Shown piece by piece: positions 14,925 to 23,245 of a stretch of 33,324 nucleotides of DNA. Under the pieces are notes generated by a model. The model was not told where the DNA came from and ran no database searches. It saw nothing but the letters and a program-made list of their open reading frames with translations. The stretch lies in assembly GCA_022340645.1 (NCBI GenBank), contig JAJDNP010000125.1:1-33324 (forward strand), written 5' to 3'. Numbering within the stretch: the first letter of the stretch is position 1; the number at the start of each line of letters is the position of its first letter. A program made the position numbers and the translations under genes. The stretch comes from Gammaproteobacteria bacterium (GTDB lineage: Bacteria > Pseudomonadota > Gammaproteobacteria > SZUA-229).

Positions 14925-16829
14925 TTAATTCGCTAATAACTTATTCACGCGTTTAACAAACCCGGCGGCATCTTCCAGCGGCGTACCTGCTGCCAGTTGC
15001 GCCTGTTCGAATAATAAATTCGTGTAATCTTCAAACAGCTCGTCATCGGTGATTTCATTGAGTTTTTTCACCAGGGCATGGTCCGGATTTAACTCGAGTA
15101 TGGGCTGTGCTTTTGGCGCATACTGCCCTGCCGCTTCCAGAATCTTTTGCATCTGGGCGCTCATATCATGCTCTTCCAGCACCAGGCACGAAGGCGAATC
15201 TGTTAACCGTTGTGATAAACGAATCTCCTTGACCTTGTCACCTAGCACTTTTCCAGTATGTTCTATCACCGAAGCAAACGTTTTTTCAGCTTCTTCCAGC
15301 TCCTTCTTGTCTGCTTCCTCTTCGATGTCCAGCGTACCGCGTGCGACAGACTGCAGTTTCTTGCCATCGAATTCAGTCAGGTGTGACACCAGCCATTCAT
15401 CAACCCGGTCGCTGAGTAGCAGCACTTCGACACCTTTTTTCCTGAATACTTCAAGGTGAGGGCTGTTTTTTGCCGCGGTGTAGTTATCCGCCACGATGTA
15501 GTAAATCTTGTCCTGGCCTTCCTGCATACGGGAAACGTAATCATCCAGGGTGACGTTCTGTTCATTATTGTCATTGTGCGTGCTGGCAAACATCAGCAAT
15601 TTGGCAATGCGTTCCTTGTTGGCAAAGTCTTCAATCGGGCCTTCTTTCAGCACCTGGCCGAAAGACTTCCAAAAAGTCGCATATTTCTCTTTATCGTCCT
15701 TCTGCATCGATTCCAGCATCGACAGTACTTTCTTGACCGAAGCCCCGCGGATGCGGTCGATCACCTTGTTCTGCTGCAGGATTTCGCGCGACACGTTCAG
15801 CGGCAGGTCATCGGAATCAATGACGCCTTTAACAAAACGCAGGTAGGTCGGCATCAAATGCTCGGCATCATCCATTATAAAAATACGTTTGACATAAAGT
15901 TTTACGCCGCGCTTGTGATCACGGTCAAACAGATCAAACGGCGGGTTGCTCGGCACATAAAGCAGCGAAGTGTAACTCTGGTTGCCTTCCACCTTGGAAT
16001 GTATCCAGCTCAGTGGATCCGCAAAGTCCAGGCTTACATGCTTGTAGAATTCCCTGTACTCTTCATCGCTGATATCCGCTTTATCACGCGCCCATAATGC
16101 AGAGGCACTGTTTACACGCTCAAGTTTGGTAACTGGATTACCATCCTCATCTTTTTTAACTTCGCCTTTATCGTCACGCTCCTCTTCTGCCATCAGCACC
16201 GGAATCGAGATATGATCTGAATAGCGTTTAATAATGTTCTTTAAGCGGAACTCGCTGGCAAACTCAGTCTCACCTTCTTTAAGGTGCAGTGTCACCCTGG
16301 TGCCGCGGCCAGCTTTTTCGATATTCTCAAGAGAGAAACTGCCTTCTCCATCAGATTCCCAGCGGACACCCTCTTCTGCCGATGCGCCCGCACGGCGTGT
16401 ATCCAGCGTCACTTTATCAGCCACGATGAAGCTGGAATAAAAACCGACACCAAACTGACCAATCATCTGTGCGTCCTTGGCCTGGTCACCACTCATTGCC
16501 TCAATGAATTTTTTTGTACCCGAGCTGGCAATAGTGCCAATATTATCAATCACTTCCTGGCGCGACATACCAATACCATTATCTATAATGGTAATCGTTT
16601 TTGCCTTGTCATCGAATTCAACCCTGATCGACAACTCGGAATCGCCTTCATAGAGGCTGTCATTTGCTAATGCCTCAAAACGCAGCTTGTCACATGCATC
16701 GGATGCATTAGAAACCAGCTCTCTAAGGAATATCTCCTTGTTTGAATACAGTGAATGGGTCATCAAATGTAGTATTTGACGGGCTTCGGTTTGAAATTCG
16801 AGGGTTTCTTTGCTCGCTTCAACGCTCAT
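14925..16829 (-). CDS. htpG: Hsp90 chaperone HtpG
   Basis: ATP-dependent dimeric chaperone in the cytoplasm. The 634 residues match the family. The GHKL ATPase N-domain shows [31 protein letters not shown] and [11 protein letters not shown]; the middle domain has [15 protein letters not shown] and [11 protein letters not shown] with the catalytic arginine; the C-terminal dimerisation domain completes it. The ATG at 16829 has GGAG 6 nt upstream. A near-consensus heat-shock promoter lies at 16870-16898, giving a leader of about 35 nt. Confidence 0.98.
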   Translation of the reverse strand: MSVEASKETLEFQTEARQILHLMTHSLYSNKEIFLRELVSNASDACDKLRFEALANDSLYEGDSELSIRVEFDDKAKTITIIDNGIGMSRQEVIDNIGTIASSGTKKFIEAMSGDQAKDAQMIGQFGVGFYSSFIVADKVTLDTRRAGASAEEGVRWESDGEGSFSLENIEKAGRGTRVTLHLKEGETEFASEFRLKNIIKRYSDHISIPVLMAEEERDDKGEVKKDEDGNPVTKLERVNSASALWARDKADISDEEYREFYKHVSLDFADPLSWIHSKVEGNQSYTSLLYVPSNPPFDLFDRDHKRGVKLYVKRIFIMDDAEHLMPTYLRFVKGVIDSDDLPLNVSREILQQNKVIDRIRGASVKKVLSMLESMQKDDKEKYATFWKSFGQVLKEGPIEDFANKERIAKLLMFASTHNDNNEQNVTLDDYVSRMQEGQDKIYYIVADNYTAAKNSPHLEVFRKKGVEVLLLSDRVDEWLVSHLTEFDGKKLQSVARGTLDIEEEADKKELEEAEKTFASVIEHTGKVLGDKVKEIRLSQRLTDSPSCLVLEEHDMSAQMQKILEAAGQYAPKAQPILELNPDHALVKKLNEITDDELFEDYTNLLFEQAQLAAGTPLEDAAGFVKRVNKLLAN

Positions 16830-16869
16830 TTTTTACTCCATAGATAGATTGCCAATAATAATGCTGCTG

Positions 16870-16898
16870 TAAATGGGGACATTCTCTGTATTATCAAG
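16870..16898 (-). promoter_or_regulatory. Sigma-32 (RpoH) promoter of htpG
   Basis: On the minus strand CTTGATA (16892-16898) is followed after 13 nt by CCCCATTTA (16870-16878). The RpoH consensus is CTTGAAA, an 11-16 nt spacer, then CCCCATnTA; only one -35 base differs. It lies about 40 nt before the htpG start. Confidence 0.85.
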
Positions 16899-16930
16899 TC
16901 AAAAAACAGAAATGTTAAAAGCAATTTTTT

Positions 16931-17073
16931 CCGCAAATGAACGCAAATAAAATCTTTTTATTTCCACTGATAAACGCAGATAAAGATATTTTATGCTTTT
17001 AAACATCTGCGTTTATCTGCGTTCATCTGTGGATAATATTCTTTTGTTTTTAAAAATTTGCGTTCATTTGCGG
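16931..17073. repeat. Family D nested inverted repeat, copy 3
   Basis: Outer arms CCGCAAATGAACGCAAAT (16931-16948) and its perfect complement (17056-17073) enclose inner arms 16964-16984 and 17012-17032 (CCACTGATAAACGCAGAT type, two mismatches). Same nested plan as copy 1. Confidence 0.9.
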
Positions 17074-17150
17074 ATGAATTTAATAAGTTTTTCTGAACAT
17101 AAGGTATAGGAGTCGAAAAAAAACCGACACCTGTACATGCAGGACAATAA

Positions 17151-17657
17151 TTAAATCACGCCTTCAAGCTGTAACAGCCTGCGTTTAATATCCAGCATGC
17201 TGCCTGCTGTTTCACCGGAATAACCGCCAATACCATTTGCGGCAACCACTCGATGACAGGGAATAATGATTGGCAGTGGATTATGCCGGCAGGCGTTACC
17301 CACGGCACGGGGAGAGGTTTTGAGTATTTTTGCTATTTCGCCATAGCTGCGTGTTTCGCCGTAAGGAATTTGCAATAACTGATTTAATACTTTTTCCTGA
17401 AAGGGGGTGACGTTTAACTTTATATCAGCATTGATATTTTTTGTTTTCGATCCAGGTTTAAGATATTTTTCAATTTTATTCTTAACCGCTTGCGCCTGCT
17501 TATTTGACGCTGCTTTAACCGGCGTTTTCTTTAAATAATCAATTTTAATTAATCTCGACCCGTCAAACCGCAATCCAATGGTTGCAATATCAGTCCAAAA
17601 AACCACCGCATAGTCTTGCGGACTTTCACTGTTCACTGTTAACTGTTCACTTTTCAC
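17151..17657 (-). CDS. ogt: Methylated-DNA--protein-cysteine methyltransferase
   Basis: Repairs O6-alkylguanine by moving the alkyl group to its own cysteine. The 168 residues contain TPFQEKVLNQLLQIPYGETRSYG, SPRAVGNACRHNP and the active site PCHRV at 133-137 (Cys134), then GIGGYSG. The N-terminal half is short and variable, as in Ogt-type enzymes. The proposed GTG at 17657 overlaps the upstream stop (GTGA), but the first ~12 residues (MKSEQLTVNSE) are encoded by a family C repeat, so a later start is possible. The symbol ogt is used by type. Confidence 0.9.
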   Translation of the reverse strand: MKSEQLTVNSESPQDYAVVFWTDIATIGLRFDGSRLIKIDYLKKTPVKAASNKQAQAVKNKIEKYLKPGSKTKNINADIKLNVTPFQEKVLNQLLQIPYGETRSYGEIAKILKTSPRAVGNACRHNPLPIIIPCHRVVAANGIGGYSGETAGSMLDIKRRLLQLEGVI

Positions 17658-17660
17658 TGC
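17624..17660. repeat. Family C repeat inside coding sequence
   Basis: TTTCACTGTTCACTGTTAAC and TGTTCACTTTTCACTGC are iterations of a TTCACTG-like unit. The repeat supplies the stop codon of the upstream TPR-like gene, the GTG start and the first dozen codons of ogt. Confidence 0.7.
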
Positions 17661-19540
17661 TTTTTTAATGCGCTTTTCAATAAATGGATTTTCTGCAGGT
17701 TCTGATCAATTAATGCCTTGCGAGTGTCACTGGCGGTAATAACCAGTAGATCAGAATAAACTTTTTCGGCATCATAATAAATACCGGCAAGCATCAGCGC
17801 TCTACCTGCTTTGAAACGGGCAGACTGCGCCCACAGGTCATTTTCTGCGCCACTTACCGCATGTGCTGACTGCAGATAAAACAGCGCTGCCTTATCATAT
17901 TGTTCTAATGAGAAATAAGATTCGGCCTTCCAGTAATATATTTCTCTTTTTAACTGTTCATCCAGGCCATCAATATAAATCAAATCAAATAATTTAATCG
18001 CCCGTTCATGCTGCTGTACCGTCTGGAAATCGAATACCACCTGAATATAACGATCCAGTTCAGCGCGTGTAATTTTCGGTTTCTCGGAAAACATTGTACG
18101 TATTAAAGCTTCACTCTGATCATATTCACCCTGCAATATCAGCACCCGCGCTTTGCGCATACGCCAGTCAAACAAGGTTTTACCTTCTGGCGGCTGTTTC
18201 AGGCTTTTCATTATTGTCGCCGCTTCGTAGTAATCCCCTTCAGACAGCGCATAATCCACCAGCCGGTAACGCACTTCATCAGGCAGCACATTCACATCGC
18301 TGACCTTGCTGCTATGCAGGTAGAGCTTATTGATTAATTCAAGGCCATTGTTGCGCTTTTCCAGTATTTCGACAATCGTTTTGTGCTGATCCTGCTGCGT
18401 TGAAAAATTAGCTGTATGCAATACCAGTGCTGCATTTAGCTGTAACGCTTTTTCCGGATTTGTCTGTATTAACTTGTCTGAAAGCTGCAGCCACTGTGCA
18501 TCGTTTCCAAAAAGCAATGCATGTTCATTTGCAATGATTAACCCCTGTTTATTGTACAGATCCCATAAATCATCAGCATTGACCTGGTAGCTTTCATCAA
18601 ACACGGGATACTCAATTTTCAGCGACAGCATCGATTCCAGGTTTAATATCTGTGCTGGCTGGTCTGCCAGTATTTTTGCGGCAAGATAAGCCACATAGGA
18701 CTTTGCCCATCGCGCCGGCTTGCTTAACACCTGGCCATCAAGCTGTTCACGCATCTGCTGATAAATTTTCTGCGCGCTGCCTGGATCACTTTGCAATTGC
18801 GCAATCAATAACAGGGCCTGAATATCGACGGCATCTTCATCCTTAACCTGCTTGAGTATCTGGATCGCCTGCTGCGGCCGGCTTGTTCTTAGCAATACCT
18901 GCACCTGCAGTATGACCCAGTCGACATCCTTTTCATCTGCCCTGTAGTCGCTTTCATATTTAACCAGCGCGCGGCGTGCATCGTCATCGCGCTGCATCTG
19001 CAGGTAAGCACGAATCACCAGCCGCCGCCAGACAGCGGGTAATGATTTATCCCTGTTTTCAGCTGTCGAAGTCCATAGTAAATTTTGCAGCTGGTCCAGG
19101 GCCTGGTCACTTTGCTTTAACTGCAATCTTGCAATTACCTGCTGCGTTTCAAACCACAAACGAATCTTGTGGGTGATATGCATTTCCTTTTTTGCCGTAT
19201 CAAACAGCCATTGCACACGTTCGATTAGCTCGTTCCATCGTTCCAGCGCGGACAATAAAATGATTCGTTTATATTCGAATGCATACCAGTCAGCCGTAAA
19301 CTGCTGACGTTTTTTCTGCTCGGTGTCCAGCAAACTTAAAGCAAGTGCAGGCATGCCAAGCTTAACTAGCTCATCCATTTGCGCCAGCGATTCAAAGGTA
19401 ATTGACTGACCGTCAACGGCAGTTTGTACAGTCGAAACTTTTGCCTCGGTGCTTGAAGAGGCAGCGGCCGGTTTGCCCTGTTCCGCCCGGCTAGCCGCGC
19501 ACAGGGCAAATACCATTAACACAGAAAATAAAACACGCAT
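17654..19540 (-). CDS. Exported helical-repeat (TPR-like) protein
   Basis: A 628-residue protein of unknown role. The ATG at 19540 is chosen: GCAGG lies about 9 nt upstream and the chain then begins with a clean signal peptide (MRVLFSVLMVFALCAASRA). The rest is almost wholly alpha-helical with TPR-like pairs, clear near ALSLLDTEQKKR, QQAIQILKQV, LILQGEYDQSEALI, YYWKAESYFSLEQYDKAALFYLQ and GRALMLAGIYYDAEKVYSDLL. It probably acts in the periplasm as a scaffold. It overlaps ogt by 4 nt, so the two may be cotranscribed, but no functional link is evident. An in-frame TTG at 19549 is a less likely start. Confidence 0.75.
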   Translation of the reverse strand: MRVLFSVLMVFALCAASRAEQGKPAAASSSTEAKVSTVQTAVDGQSITFESLAQMDELVKLGMPALALSLLDTEQKKRQQFTADWYAFEYKRIILLSALERWNELIERVQWLFDTAKKEMHITHKIRLWFETQQVIARLQLKQSDQALDQLQNLLWTSTAENRDKSLPAVWRRLVIRAYLQMQRDDDARRALVKYESDYRADEKDVDWVILQVQVLLRTSRPQQAIQILKQVKDEDAVDIQALLLIAQLQSDPGSAQKIYQQMREQLDGQVLSKPARWAKSYVAYLAAKILADQPAQILNLESMLSLKIEYPVFDESYQVNADDLWDLYNKQGLIIANEHALLFGNDAQWLQLSDKLIQTNPEKALQLNAALVLHTANFSTQQDQHKTIVEILEKRNNGLELINKLYLHSSKVSDVNVLPDEVRYRLVDYALSEGDYYEAATIMKSLKQPPEGKTLFDWRMRKARVLILQGEYDQSEALIRTMFSEKPKITRAELDRYIQVVFDFQTVQQHERAIKLFDLIYIDGLDEQLKREIYYWKAESYFSLEQYDKAALFYLQSAHAVSGAENDLWAQSARFKAGRALMLAGIYYDAEKVYSDLLVITASDTRKALIDQNLQKIHLLKSALKKQ

Positions 19541-19654
19541 TAATAACAACCTGCTGTTATGGTTATTGAATAATTGTATCAGTGCAGACCCGCTGAATAT
19601 GTAATTTTATCCGCAAATGAACGCAAAAAACGCAAATAAAAATTGTGTATAACT

Positions 19655-19816
19655 CTCTCGCAATGACGCACTAAGATGCCGGGAGCATTTTGAACGCACC
19701 TAGTGCGGGCCCGCAGGGCATCGCGCAGGATAGTGCAATGTAAAGCACGCGAAGAGAAAATCAAAGATATTAGAGTCTTTCCATGCGTCCTTTGCGCCAT
19801 AGCGCCATAGCGAGAG
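19655..19816. repeat. Family E composite element, copy 1
   Basis: Imperfect outer arms CTCTCGCAATGACGC (19655-19669) and GCGCCATAGCGAGAG (19802-19816) enclose a ~90-nt core (19667-19756). The core is a chain of hairpins: AAGATGC-CGGGA-GCATTTT, CGCAC-CTA-GTGCG (19695-19707), GCCC-GCA-GGGC (19709-19719) and GTGC-AATGTAAA-GCAC. A second core lies inverted at 22403-22493 with compensatory changes in two stems. Confidence 0.8.
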
Positions 19817-19860
19817 TAACAGTACAATACTCAGATTACTCGGATATAAATTATTAACGA

Positions 19861-19894
19861 AAAAAAAGAGCGGCACCATGTACCACTCTTTTTT
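19861..19894 (-). terminator. Terminator of the rpsP-rimM-trmD-rplS operon
   Basis: On the minus strand AAAAAAGAGTGG pairs with CCGCTCTTTTTTT (one G-U) across a 9-nt loop and ends in a T-run, 27 nt after the rplS stop. The G-U pairs only in minus-strand RNA, matching the operon's direction. Confidence 0.88.
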
Positions 19895-19920
19895 GTTAAA
19901 GCTTAAAACCCGACCGACTA

Positions 19921-20283
19921 TTATTTTTTATCAGATAGTTTCAGTTTTTCAGCAATACGTGCTGATTTACCAGTTCTGCCACGTAAGTAGTAAAGTTTCG
20001 CGCGGCGTACTTTACCGCTGCGCTTGACTGCAATATCACCGATGGCATGACTGTAGGTCTGAAACACGCGTTCAACACCTTCGCCATGGGACATTTTACG
20101 AACCGTAAATGAAGAGTTCAGGCCACGGTTACGCTTGGCAATTACCACGCCTTCGAATGCCTGTAGACGCTCACGATCACCTTCCTTTACACGCACCTGA
20201 ACAACAACTGTGTCACCTGGGTAGAATGCCGGTACTTCGCGTGCCATTTGTTCAGCTTCAAGCTGTTGAATTATGTTACTCAT
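19921..20283 (-). CDS. rplS: 50S ribosomal protein L19
   Basis: Ribosomal protein at the 30S-50S interface. The 120 residues carry the family core [41 protein letters not shown] and [11 protein letters not shown]-type block (here YSHAIGDI), then [14 protein letters not shown] 7 nt upstream supports the ATG at 20283. Last gene of the operon, before an intrinsic terminator. Confidence 0.98.
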   Translation of the reverse strand: MSNIIQQLEAEQMAREVPAFYPGDTVVVQVRVKEGDRERLQAFEGVVIAKRNRGLNSSFTVRKMSHGEGVERVFQTYSHAIGDIAVKRSGKVRRAKLYYLRGRTGKSARIAEKLKLSDKK

Positions 20284-20334
20284 ATCATTACTCCGCTTCC
20301 GCGTTTAACTCTTGTTAATCTTGTTTGTCCACAA

Positions 20335-20357
20335 GGGTCGAAGTCATAGACTGACCC
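20335..20357 (-). promoter_or_regulatory. Intercistronic hairpin before rplS
   Basis: On the minus strand GGGTC-AGTC-TAT-GACT-TC-GACCC forms a 9-bp stem with a 2-nt bulge, about 50 nt before the rplS start in a 107-nt trmD-rplS gap. There is no T-run. It could be an RNA processing site or set separate rplS expression. Confidence 0.45.
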
Positions 20358-20390
20358 GTTGTTATTTTTTGAGCAGGCTGCCCATGACTG

Positions 20391-21164
20391 CTACCCTGTT
20401 TGCTCAGCTATAAACTCTGCCAGTAAACGTTCTTTTTCTTCGTCCCAGCGCGAGGCATCTTGTTTCATTGCCTTGAGCATATCCGGTCTTCTTAACCAGG
20501 TACGACCCAGGGCCTGCTTCAGGCGCCAACGGCGTATCGCCCGATGATCACCGCTTAATAAAACTTCAGGCACGCGTTGATCATCGATTGTCTCGGGCCG
20601 CGTGTAATGCGGATAATCCAGCAAGCCCTGCATAAATGAATCCTGCAAAGCCGATTCATCATCACCCAGAACACCGGGCATCAGCCGGCTGACTGCATCG
20701 AGCACAACCAGGGCGGCAAATTCACCGCCACTTAAAACATAATCACCTATCGACCATTCTGCATCGACCAGTGACTGTATAATTCGCTCGTCAATACCCT
20801 CATAGCGACCAGCAATCAAAATCAAACTTTCAGCCGCTGCTGCTGTATTGACTAACAGCTGCTGATCTAAATTCCGCCCCTGTGGACTCAGATACACCAC
20901 TTTAGTCTGTGTTGCGGGACTGTCTTTAGCAGCCTCTGCTTTGGCCGCCATTATCGCTCGTGATAATGGTTCGACTTTCATTAACATGCCGGGGCCGCCG
21001 CCATAAGGCCGGTCATCAACCGTGCGATGTTTGTCGTCTGTAAAGTCCCTCGGGTTAAAACATTTCAGTGTTAACTGCTGCTGTTTTATCGCCCGTCCCA
21101 GCACGCCATAACTGGTGGCCTGCTGAATTAACTCTGGAAACAGGCTAATGATGTAAACATTCAT
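20391..21164 (-). CDS. trmD: tRNA (guanine37-N1)-methyltransferase
   Basis: SAM-dependent enzyme that makes m1G37 in tRNAs and prevents frameshifting. The 257 residues form a SPOUT (knotted) fold: IISLFPEL at the start, [35 protein letters not shown] and the SAM-knot [16 protein letters not shown], then the C-terminal helical domain ending [19 protein letters not shown]. Between rimM and rplS, as in most bacteria. The Shine-Dalgarno is weak, consistent with lower expression than the ribosomal genes around it. Confidence 0.98.
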   Translation of the reverse strand: MNVYIISLFPELIQQATSYGVLGRAIKQQQLTLKCFNPRDFTDDKHRTVDDRPYGGGPGMLMKVEPLSRAIMAAKAEAAKDSPATQTKVVYLSPQGRNLDQQLLVNTAAAAESLILIAGRYEGIDERIIQSLVDAEWSIGDYVLSGGEFAALVVLDAVSRLMPGVLGDDESALQDSFMQGLLDYPHYTRPETIDDQRVPEVLLSGDHRAIRRWRLKQALGRTWLRRPDMLKAMKQDASRWDEEKERLLAEFIAEQTG

Positions 21165-21231
21165 AACGCTGCTTCACTACTATGTTTTTTGGTTATCCCG
21201 GCTTTGTTAACCCAGGCCTTAATTAGCCTGC

Positions 21232-21816
21232 TCAAAAATCCGGGTCCCAGTCTACCTCTAAAATACCCTGTTGCAGATCAACCGCGATAACAGACTGGTG
21301 CATAATCCAGGGTATCAGCCGTTCGCTGGCTTCCGTATCCGTACTTTCTTCAGCAACAACCAGCACATCATTGGCGCCGGTTTCCATCAAACTTTTGACC
21401 ACACCCAGCTCAATACCCTGCTGGTTGATCACTCGCAATCCTGTCAGCTCATGCCAGTAAAATTCATCTTTACCCTTCAGCTGTTCAAGCTGCGCTGGCT
21501 CAATGGCTATTTCAGAACCAACGTAAGCCTGTGCTTCATCACGATCATTACAGTGTTCCAGCTTTGCAATCACTGTTTTCGCATGGCGTTTGCCTGCTTC
21601 AAGTTTTACCTTTTCCCATGGCGCCGTGTTTCTGCTACCTGACCTGCTTTCTGGCCGGATATACCAGGGACTGTAATCAACGATGGATTCCATCGGGTCG
21701 GCATAAGAAAAAATCTTAAGCCAGCCATTTACTCCGTAAACCCCGGTAATGCGTCCTAAAATGATTTTTTCCGAAGTCCTGCCATGATGATTTTCATCTT
21801 GCTGACCACGCTTCAT
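21232..21816 (-). CDS. rimM: Ribosome maturation factor RimM
   Basis: Assembly factor for the 30S head, binding S19. Family blocks seen are ILGRITGVYGVNGWLKIFSYAD, the PRC-barrel region FYWHELTGLRVIN, SLMETGANDVLVV, ERLIPWI and the terminal ILEVDWDPDF. The ATG at 21816 is used; an in-frame TTG at 21834 would sit 15 nt after the rpsP stop. Neither has a clear Shine-Dalgarno, so the first residues are uncertain. Follows rpsP in the operon. Confidence 0.94.
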   Translation of the reverse strand: MKRGQQDENHHGRTSEKIILGRITGVYGVNGWLKIFSYADPMESIVDYSPWYIRPESRSGSRNTAPWEKVKLEAGKRHAKTVIAKLEHCNDRDEAQAYVGSEIAIEPAQLEQLKGKDEFYWHELTGLRVINQQGIELGVVKSLMETGANDVLVVAEESTDTEASERLIPWIMHQSVIAVDLQQGILEVDWDPDF

Positions 21817-21849
21817 ACAGCAAGTTTCACTCAACAGGACAGAAAATCA

Positions 21850-22113
21850 CTAAGCAGCTTGCTGGTCTGATTCAGCTTTTGCCTGTTTAATCAGACTGGA
21901 TACACGGTCAGATGTTTGCGCGCCTACTGAAGTCCAGTAGGTAATACGATCCATATCGATAGCCAGGCGCTGTTCACCACCGGTAGCACCAGGATTGAAA
22001 AAACCTAAACGTTCAATATAACGGCCATCACGAGATGTGCGTGAATCTTTAACATCAATGTGATAAAAAGGCTTTTTCTTGGCACCGCCTCTTGATAAAC
22101 GTATTGTTACCAT
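21850..22113 (-). CDS. rpsP: 30S ribosomal protein S16
   Basis: Primary assembly protein of the small subunit. The 87 residues begin [19 protein letters not shown] and carry the family blocks [19 protein letters not shown], then a charged tail. A GAGAG lies about 7 nt before the ATG. First gene of the operon; a short GGCC-GGAA-GGCC hairpin followed by TTTTT sits in the leader (22136-22153) and may be a small attenuator. Confidence 0.98.
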   Translation of the reverse strand: MVTIRLSRGGAKKKPFYHIDVKDSRTSRDGRYIERLGFFNPGATGGEQRLAIDMDRITYWTSVGAQTSDRVSSLIKQAKAESDQQAA

Positions 22114-22135
22114 CAGTCACTCTCAAATTCTTTTA

Positions 22136-22153
22136 ATAAAAAGGCCTTCCGGC
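22136..22153 (-). promoter_or_regulatory. Attenuator-like hairpin in the rpsP leader
   Basis: On the minus strand GGCC-GGAA-GGCC (GNRA-type loop) is followed by TTTTTATT, about 25 nt before the rpsP start. The stem has only 4 bp, so termination would be weak. Confidence 0.3.
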
Positions 22154-22267
22154 CACAGGAAACCGGGCATTTTACGTGATTATTTTGCCAGATGGAAGCC
22201 TGATTGACGGATAAAAATCAGGAATATTAACCGCTGAAAAGTCGGGACACAGGAAAAAATCTCAAAT

Positions 22268-22506
22268 AGTCCGCGAATAACGCGAAAGACGCAAAAAAAC
22301 AAAAAGAATATTATCCACAGATGAACGCAGATAAATACAGATAAAGATTTTTTCGGTTTTAAAATCCGTGTTCATCTGTGTTTATCTGTGGACTAAAAAA
22401 GCTTTTCTTTGCGTATTGTAATACGCGCGTCCTGCGCTACGTCCTTCGGACCGTACTAGCGTACGTTCAAAATGCTCCCGGCATTTTAGCGCGTTATTCG
22501 CGGACT
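22268..22506. repeat. Family D nested repeat, copy 5, containing family E copy 2
   Basis: Outer arms AGTCCGCGAATAACGCG (22268-22284) and a perfect complement (22490-22506) enclose inner arms 22315-22342 and 22364-22391 (CCACAGATGAACGCAGATAA type, several mismatches). Between the inner hairpin and the right outer arm lies the family E core (22403-22493, minus orientation). The right end is 1 nt from a stop codon at 22508. Confidence 0.88.
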
Positions 22507-22507
22507 G

Positions 22508-22681
22508 TTATTTTGTAATCGGCTTTGCTTCTTTACTTCTTTTGATCTTGGCCAGGAACCGCGGGTTAAATGTACCGCAGTTCATCGCCAGGTCTTCATC
22601 CTCGGCGCTGGCACCAAACTGCCTGTAATGAGCAAGCGCCTGGTTTAACCGCCGCATACCACTTTTGAGTAAACTTATCAT
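22508..22681 (-). CDS. Hypothetical 57-residue basic protein
   Basis: Not recognised. The ATG at 22681 is chosen because GGTGAG lies about 7 nt upstream and the frame above it reads a different small ORF out of frame. The product starts MISLLKSGMRRLNQALAHYR, is helical at first and ends in a basic IKRSKEAKPITK tail. It starts 8 nt after the stop of the small membrane ORF at 22690, suggesting a two-gene unit. Its stop abuts a family D repeat. The same frame stays open up to 22882, but the longer reading has no support. Confidence 0.4.
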   Translation of the reverse strand: MISLLKSGMRRLNQALAHYRQFGASAEDEDLAMNCGTFNPRFLAKIKRSKEAKPITK

Positions 22682-22689
22682 CGCCGGAC

Positions 22690-22803
22690 TCACCCAATCA
22701 ACCTGGAAAACAGATAGCCAAGACCGAAAACTAATGCCCAAAAAACCCATACCGCTGCCTCTATAAGGACTATTTCTTTCTGGGTATCTTTGTTGTGATG
22801 CAT
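22690..22803 (-). CDS. Hypothetical 37-residue single-helix membrane peptide
   Basis: A short ORF with a polar start (MHHNKDTQKEIV) and one strong membrane helix (IEAAVWVFWALVFGLGYLF) ending SRLIG. An AAGAG lies about 9 nt before the ATG at 22803. The stop is 8 nt before the next small ORF. The layout (charged N-terminus, one helix, coupled neighbour) resembles real small membrane proteins, but no family was recognised and chance cannot be excluded. Confidence 0.45.
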   Translation of the reverse strand: MHHNKDTQKEIVLIEAAVWVFWALVFGLGYLFSRLIG

Positions 22804-23245
22804 TGTTACTACTCTTAAATCGGTGGTTATCGACATAAGAGTTGCAAAACACATGCCATAAAATTAACCATAATTCCAGCACTTATACAAAACTGGTAAT
22901 TAAGGTATTATCGATACGAAAAACGATATTTTACGCGTAATTAGATGATTTTAGCGGCTAATTGATAGAATTGATTATTACAGGAATTACCTGTTCATCT
23001 GCAACAAACTGTTAAATCCGACAACCAACTGTTAAAAATATTGACAAATCAATAACACAAAACAGTTATCAAAGAATACTCCGTGAAAAAGTAAAGAGAA
23101 ATTATCCACAGATGAACGCAGATAAACACGGATTATAAAAACAAAATATTTTATCTGTGTTTATCTGTGTTTATCTGCGTTCATCTGTGGATTAAATAAG
23201 CTTTTCTTTGCGTTATTTGCGGGCTAATAGTTTTCTGTTTTTAAG
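22804..23245. other. Spacer between ffh and the small ORFs
   Basis: This 442-nt gap is AT-rich. Its right part holds family D copy 6 (23104-23219). The left part has a small ACAGG-AATTA-CCTGT hairpin near 22980 and two direct AACTGTTAAA words, but no promoter or gene I can support. Confidence 0.5.
23104..23219. repeat. Family D inverted repeat, copy 6
   Basis: Inner arms ATCCACAGATGAACGCAGAT (from 23104 to 23129) and 23167-23192 are 26-bp perfect complements. A right outer arm TTTGCGTTATTTGCGGGC follows, but its left partner is decayed. It lies just downstream of the ffh stop. Confidence 0.88.

Larger units (their letters stand above)
16830..17150. other. htpG-ogt spacer
   Basis: This 321-nt gap holds the htpG promoter (16870-16898) and family D copy 3 (16931-17073). 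On the ogt side, the minus strand has a small CCTG-CATGTA-CAGG hairpin followed by TGTCGG and eight T (about 17112-17145), a weak candidate terminator for ogt. Confidence 0.5.
19541..19920. other. Spacer between rplS and the TPR-like gene
   Basis: This 380-nt gap contains half of a family D element (19611-19637, CCGCAAATGAACGC then CGCAAAT units without a right arm), the family E composite (19655-19816) and the ribosomal operon terminator (19861-19894). No ORF of interest was seen. Confidence 0.6.
22114..22507. other. Spacer upstream of rpsP
   Basis: This 394-nt gap contains the rpsP leader and, from 22268 to 22506, family D copy 5 with an embedded family E core. No clear sigma-70 promoter for the ribosomal operon was picked out in the ~150 nt before rpsP. 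Confidence 0.5.

Noticed and set aside
15456-16097. 213-codon frame antisense to htpG
   Set aside because: A shadow of the htpG coding frame, without start signal or recognisable domain.
22508-22882. Single 124-residue protein
   Set aside because: Its N-terminal half reads the 37-residue membrane ORF out of frame and has no signal for the upstream start; two small ORFs fit better.
23041-23066. Plus-strand promoter starting with a perfect TTGACA
   Set aside because: No acceptable -10 follows at 16-18 nt, and it points into the 3' end of the opposing ffh gene.
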